NCBI GenBank assembly: GCA_951812925.1
Contig: OX638371.1
Coordinates: 113,483,124 to 113,547,123, forward strand
Direction of reading: 5' to 3'
Length of the DNA stretch: 64,000 nucleotides
Source: Calliopum simillimum
Lineage: Eukaryota > Arthropoda > Insecta > Diptera > Lauxaniidae
A program made the translations under genes and the position numbers. Under the pieces are notes generated by a model. The model did not search any database and was not told where the DNA came from. It saw only the letters and a list, made by a program, of their open reading frames with translations. This document shows, in pieces, positions 59,101 through 64,000 of this stretch. The number at the start of each line of letters is the position of its first letter. Within the stretch, counting starts at the first letter, position 1.

Positions 59101-60506
59101 ATGCTCAGAGAATTGTCCTAAAGCGAAGAAGGCAGCATTACGCACCAATGGGGTGGGATCAGTTATACCAACTTTAACAATGTTCAACATTGTCTCCAAA
59201 TATTTATTACATATTGCTTCAGAGCAACCTTCAGCAATTACAGCCATACTTAAGTAGGCGGCACGTCGCGGCAAAGGTTCTTGCCCTTGCAGTGCTGGTT
59301 CCAATAAGGTCAATAGTGGTGGAATCAATTTCTCTGGTGGCACATTCAGTGCAAGCAAATCCATAGTTTGAGTAGCAGTTGTCATTGGACTGGAACTATC
59401 TTCGCCAAGGAAGTACTCTTCATCATCTACAATAACATAAGTTTAAAATATATTTTTTAATTTTAAAGAAATATAAACTATAGATATTGATACTTACCAT
59501 CTTCACCTTCTGGTTCAGTAGCCATTAAATTGAAAACTACCTGTATTATGGGCTCAACCAATTTTTGCTTGATGATTACCTTTTTCTTTAAGCGCACCAA
59601 CCAACCAATGTATGCAACAGTTTTGACTCGAACTGCGCTATCTAGTTGCGTATTGTTCGATGCCTCCAAGCAAAAGTCCAAAAGCAATTTAATATTGTTG
59701 GTCAAAAGTTTTGGCGTATAATCAGCCATACTTTCCAAAATGTCGAAAGCACGAACAAATTGATCTACGTCCGGTTGAACAGCAAAAGCTTGCAATGATT
59801 TTATAATCAAGGGAATCGACTTTTGATATGTTTGTTCGGCAGCATTGTGTCCTAATATAAATGGAACCAAATATGTCATACCCGACAAAATGTTATAAAT
59901 GACTGGAGTAGCCATATTTCCGCTTGCTTCGGTTGCAAACAAAGCTGCAGTGAACATTTCACAAACTGATTCCATATGAGGCACAAACTGATCAGGTGCA
60001 ACATCTGTTAATGTGGCAAAAATTGATGAACCCAATTCGCTTTGCTTGGGATCAGCCGAGCTGCAGTGGCTATAAATGAATTTAAGAACCTCACTCATCC
60101 ATGGATCTTTTTTCTCAGCTTCATGGCGGACGAGTACACCAACGAATTGCGCAATTGCATTACGTACAGATTTCTCTTGCTCTTGAACAAGGGCATTAAG
60201 CATTCCACCTTTAATGCTAAATAAAGAAATAGAAAGATTGAACTGCTGTATTTAAAATATTTATTCATTTGAAAACACATTTCCAACAGTCGATATTTGA
60301 AATAAAGCAAGATTCATGGGCTAATAAACTTACATTTGTTGTTGTTCTGGTGGTACCATTTGCCAGTGACGCAATTTCGCTAAGCGTTTCTTCAGCAAAA
60401 CGGCAGAGTATTGGCGCACTTGCGGCTCTTTTGCAGAAACAACAATTTCACAAAGTGCCGGAATTGTTTCAGGTCTTTTATAGGCTTCTTGAAGATCAGC
60501 AGTACC
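56121..60506 (-). CDS. IPO4: importin-4-like karyopherin beta (HEAT repeats), first exon missing
   Basis: Readable exons, 5' to 3': 60,506-60,334; 60,216-59,498; 59,426-59,017; 58,673-58,564; 58,487-57,347; 56,835-56,615; 56,547-56,121. All junctions are GT/AG and in frame, giving 1,066 residues to the stop; importin-4 is about 1,080. The visible start GTADLQEAYKRPETIPALCE corresponds to a point roughly 18 residues into the family (xxATEELxxAxKxPxxxPALC), so one short exon is absent. HEAT-type helices run throughout, with an acidic loop DDDEEYFLGEDSS and a longer acidic insert (PEPENDENEDREIDIEHSEG) typical of the family. The protein carries cargo such as ribosomal proteins and histones through nuclear pores under Ran control. 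The D. melanogaster counterparts are the artemis/apollo pair. A possible first exon at 60,976-60,932 (MSKIMANFYSICNAL, donor GTAACA) is in phase but fits the family poorly. Confidence 0.92.
56893..57306. mobile_element. MITE in the importin intron
   Basis: Inverted ends CCCGGGTGGCG (56,893) and CGCCACCGGG (ending 57,306) enclose about 414 bp within the intron 56,836-57,346. GAATCATAGTGA occurs near both ends (57,006 and 57,281) in the same orientation. The target duplication is not clear. Confidence 0.55.
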
Positions 60507-61410
60507 CTAAAAACAAACGAGTAAAATGTTTTACAAATACATAATTGATATAAAAAAAATTTGGGCCAAAAATTACACAAACGTGCGAAATATGATGGCT
60601 ATGTGCCCTCAAATAGGGGTCTGGTGTTTTAAGACATTTCATTAAAGAACCGTTATTTCTTGTACCCGCTTTTTATTTACAAATAATCAGTTCAGTGTCG
60701 AGTGGAAATGTCTTGACAGTACTTAAGTATGAAAGAAGAAAAAACAAATACTGTCTTGTTTGATTTACATTAGTTCAGTTCAGTGCATATACTGTAGTTG
60801 TAGTGTACACTACAAAATGATACTTAACTGACAAAAGAAGTGGTACGCTCTCTTCTTGTTCCTCTTTTTCGTTTACGATCACTGTCTCTCACGCGACAAT
60901 GTATGAAAGCTACTACAAAGTCCTGTGTTACCAATGCGTTGCAAATTGAGTAGAAATTTGCCATAATTTTCGACATGGTGACGAAAATTGAAAACGAATA
61001 TCGCAATGCAATCTATGGTAGAAAGTTATGACACAAAAAGTTTTGAAAAAAGTTGATTTGTTTATTTACAGTGCACGATTGAAAATTGAGGTTTAATTTA
61101 ACAGAAAAATGAATTTATCGTTAACTTTTTATTGAAAGCTTTTGAAACTTGAGCGGGATGGTAGAAAACAAATACGATCAACGATAAATAATAATTAGCA
61201 CGAGCTTGTTTTAGTTGTTGCTTTTTTTATTGGTTTTGTTATAAACGAATGCTCATTTGACCCGGTTCTCCACACAATAATTTAAAATTTCTTTCAGAAA
61301 CAGGAGGCTTGAACTCCGAAGGAAAGAATCCATTAAAACATTTTTGTGCATTGCTTATTTTAAGATTTCCTTTAAAAAGTCATCAATAGTGTTTTTTTTC
61401 TGTTGTAAGT
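60507..61410. other. upstream part of the importin gene: intron and/or promoter region
   Basis: Acceptor TTTTTAG at 60,507-60,513 (minus) shows an intron begins here. No secure first exon or promoter element was identified. Confidence 0.4.
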
Positions 61411-61418
61411 ATGTACAT

Positions 61419-63744
61419 TAGAGTGGTCCAAAATCCGAAAGTGTTAAAAAGACAAGATGCGCGCGACTTTTCTGAATCTTTGGATCAGAGGTGTGCACCT
61501 GGAGCAAAAATTTTTTCATCTTGCTCCCATATAAACTTGATGTTGAAGCCTTACGTCATAAACGTAAGGCTTGAGTTTTTGATTTTTTCAAATGTTAAGT
61601 TTTTCTAAACACAAGCCAACAACAACAAAAAATACAAATATCCTGCCGTATTCAACACGCTACTTGTTCGTAAGTGTCAGTCCAAGTTTTGAGGGAAACC
61701 AAAAAATGAATATCAGTAAACAACAACAATAAAATTTGCAACAGCATACGCTGCTTTTCTACGAACTTCAAGAAATAAAATTCATTGCGAGCGACCGCAA
61801 CAACAATTCCATGCAGCTTGAAGTCAAGTGAGTTGAAGCCTTTTTCGTTGCGATCGTCGAGCAACGGGAATTATTATTTTATCATTGATTTGTTGTTGTC
61901 ATTGCATCCCTCGAAATTGAAATTTTTATGTTTTCATTTTTTTCGAAGAATACTTGGGGACTTACATTTTGCAAATTTCATGAGCTAGCTCTTTTAATCA
62001 GCCGATTAAATATTTTAGCTCCCTTACGTTACTTGTGTGCACACCTCTGCTTTGGATCCTGCTGATTACAAAAAGTGCTTTGGAACCAAAAATAAATTGC
62101 GTTTAGATATTCCGCAACGAGCTTGAAGATACTTTTTTAGGAATTTTTGAGTTTTTGAGTACTTTTTTTAATTTAAACGCTATATCTTTCTAACCAGATA
62201 AGGTATTTGCAAAAATTAAATTGCATTTTTGTAAAAATATTTTGAGTCAAATTCCGCATCAATAATAATAAATGTAGTCTTTCCCAATTTTTTTTAGCAG
62301 CACTTTAAACTTCAAAATTTGTTAATTTTTTGAGGTGTTTGCACATTCAAGAACCGATTTTTTTCTTATTTTGCTCTAGCAAATTTTTTTTAAAATTTTT
62401 ATATTTTTAAGCATTAATTTATCTTTAAAATAATTTCAACAACTAAGTTTTTAGTCATACTTTTACTCACTAAAATCAATTAAGTATAATTAAATTGGGC
62501 TTAAAAAAAAATTTATTTTCATGTTTTCAAGGCATTGAAATAAAATATCTTAATGGGATGACGTAAGGTACCACTTTTTTCTTATAAATACATTAGTTTC
62601 TAATCTTCTGAGTAAAACAACATTCTTCGCAATATCGAAACCTTGGCAGTTCATGTTATTTTTGGGAAAATAGGTTAACAGATAGCTTTCATAGATTTTC
62701 TAAGGAAACTAAAAAAATAAATAAATCAAAAAGAAACTAAAAAATGTATTTGTTGATGCTGATTCCGAATTCGGTCTCAAAATTGCTGTATCTTGTACGG
62801 TTAAGGAGATATTTTTACATAAAAGTATAAAAAACACCGTTTTTGCTCTTTTTAATGTGATATTACAAGTCTAGCTTACTTTCAACCACAAAAAGTGGTA
62901 TAGTGGTTAAAAGTGCCAGATCTTCTGAGTTATCCTTACCTAAAAAGTTGAAAAAGTGCAAAAGACACGTTTTTTTGTTATTTCTGCTTACGATATTTCG
63001 GAGGAACAAAGAAATATCGATACAATTTAAATTGGGTTTTGAAGAAAAAGGCTGTCACTTTTAACTTCCATACCAGGCTGAAAGTTTTAATGTCTTGATA
63101 TAACAGCTTCAAAAATAGCAAAAACGGTGTTTTTTGCATTTTTAGGTTAGGATATCTCTAAAACCGTGTGCGATAGAGCAATTCTGAGACCGGATTTAGA
63201 ATTTTAATGAGCACATACATCGCAAATGACTATTGTTGTTTCTGTTTCACCACGAAAATTTTAAACTCAAAGTTTTTTTTTTGGCCAAATTTGATTATAT
63301 TTTACGGTTTTTAGTAAGTACAGTGAAGCTTATAGCTTAGTTATTGGAGTCATTTGATAGATAAATAAATGCATACAAAAATAACACCTCAAAATATTAA
63401 CAAATTTTGAAGTTTAAAGTGCCGATAAAAAAAATTGGGAAAGACTAGATTTATTATTATTGATGCAGAACTTGGCTCAAAATATTTTTACAAAAATGCA
63501 ATTTAATTTTTGCAAATACCTTATCTGGTTAGAAAGATATAGCGTTTAAATTAAAAAAAGTACTCAAAAACTCAAAAATTCCTAAAAAAGTACCTTCAAG
63601 CTCGTTGCGGAATATCTAAATGCAATTTGTTTTTGGTTCCAAAGCACTTTTTGTAATCAGCAGGATTCAAGGATTCAGAAAAGTCGCGCGCACCTTGACT
63701 TTTTAACACTCTTGGTTTTTCCATACAAAATTTGGACCACTCTA
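61419..63744. mobile_element. P-like foldback element with palindromic target site (8-bp TSD)
   Basis: Inverted arms of about 345 bp begin TAGAGTGGTCCAAA at both ends (61,419 and 63,744). ATGTACAT flanks each end, inside a larger palindrome GTATGTACATAC in the reconstructed target. The left arm is interrupted by a hAT insertion (61,486-62,049) that the right arm lacks. A second, imperfect inverted pair (62,755-62,850 and 63,115-63,215) lies inside. An 8-bp duplication, a palindromic target and GTGGTCC in the ends all recall P-superfamily elements. No transposase. Confidence 0.7.
61486..62049. mobile_element. nested 564-bp hAT-type MITE (TSD CTTTGGAT)
   Basis: 13-bp terminal repeats CAGAGGTGTGCAC at both ends, flanked by CTTTGGAT (61,478-61,485 and 62,050-62,057). 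The undisturbed right arm of the host foldback supplies the empty site. Interior hairpins include GCCTTACGT...ACGTAAGGC at 61,549-61,571 and GGAGCAAAAA...TTGCTCC near the left end. Confidence 0.85.
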
Positions 63745-64000
63745 ATGTACATACATTCCTGATTGTCGAAACTATGTTCACACCTAATATTCCCAATATT
63801 GTGCATAATAAGGTAGAAATCACTCAAAAATGAAAGATTCTTTGCGCTTGAAAAAAAAAAAACAATGAAAAATATTGCCCAAAAATTTATGGGTACAAAA
63901 TTAACAAAAAATTTCCTTTAAAATTTTGACTATACCACGCCCGTTTATCTAAGTGGAATGCCCTTGTATGGAATGCCAAGCATGTATTATACCAAGAAGC
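63745..64000. other. window end, nothing recognised
   Basis: AT-rich; no coding or repeat feature identified. Confidence 0.4.

Noticed and set aside
60932..60976. First coding exon of the importin gene
   Set aside because: In phase, but the donor GTAACA is weak and three residues of the usual helix would be missing; mentioned only as a candidate.

Overview
The window is nuclear DNA of a dipteran insect, AT-rich and dense in transposon relics. The gene content (a GH1 beta-glucosidase, a DDX51/Dbp73D helicase and an importin-4-type karyopherin close together) recalls the Drosophila melanogaster 73D neighbourhood as I remember it. Protein divergence and the very large introns suggest a tephritid-like or other higher fly; that placement is inference.

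Three host genes are supported. (1) 18,158-28,430 (or 28,462), minus: a secreted or membrane-anchored GH1 glycoside hydrolase. Five exons are readable, split by introns of 75 bp, 2.1 kb, 80 bp and 6.4 kb, and both catalytic glutamates are present. (2) 49,860-52,299, plus: Dbp73D, six exons, 689 residues, a nucleolar DEAD-box helicase with all main motifs. (3) 56,121-60,506, minus: importin-4-like HEAT-repeat karyopherin, seven exons readable (1,066 residues); only the short first coding exon is not securely found. Genes 2 and 3 converge tail to tail across a 3.8 kb gap filled with transposon relics.

Almost everything else is mobile DNA. 1-9 kb: a decayed PHD-tailed transposase end, a copy of a repeated insect ORF family, and a 2 kb pogo-type element. 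9-17 kb: tandem repeats, a foldback element carrying a nested MITE, a deleted mariner, an I/LOA-type non-LTR fragment and a Tc1 scrap. The GH1 introns hold duplicated blocks, a six-unit tandem array, a Transib-like element and a Harbinger-like MITE. 28-43 kb: a MITE, a GATATC-rich element, a deleted Tc1 element, a 4 kb palindromic Tc1-like structure into which a 2.4 kb palindromic hAT-type element has inserted, mariner scraps and another foldback. 43-49.7 kb: non-LTR fragments (I/LOA-like and RTE-like) and an 894 bp TA-flanked element. 52.9-54.6 kb and 61.4-63.7 kb: two foldback elements with 8-bp target duplications; the second carries its own nested hAT element.

No intact autonomous transposon was found. 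The most informative material is the set of nested insertions with readable target-site duplications, where the opposite arm of a palindrome supplies the empty site. All boundaries were read by eye; homology calls rest on recognised motifs, not on searches.
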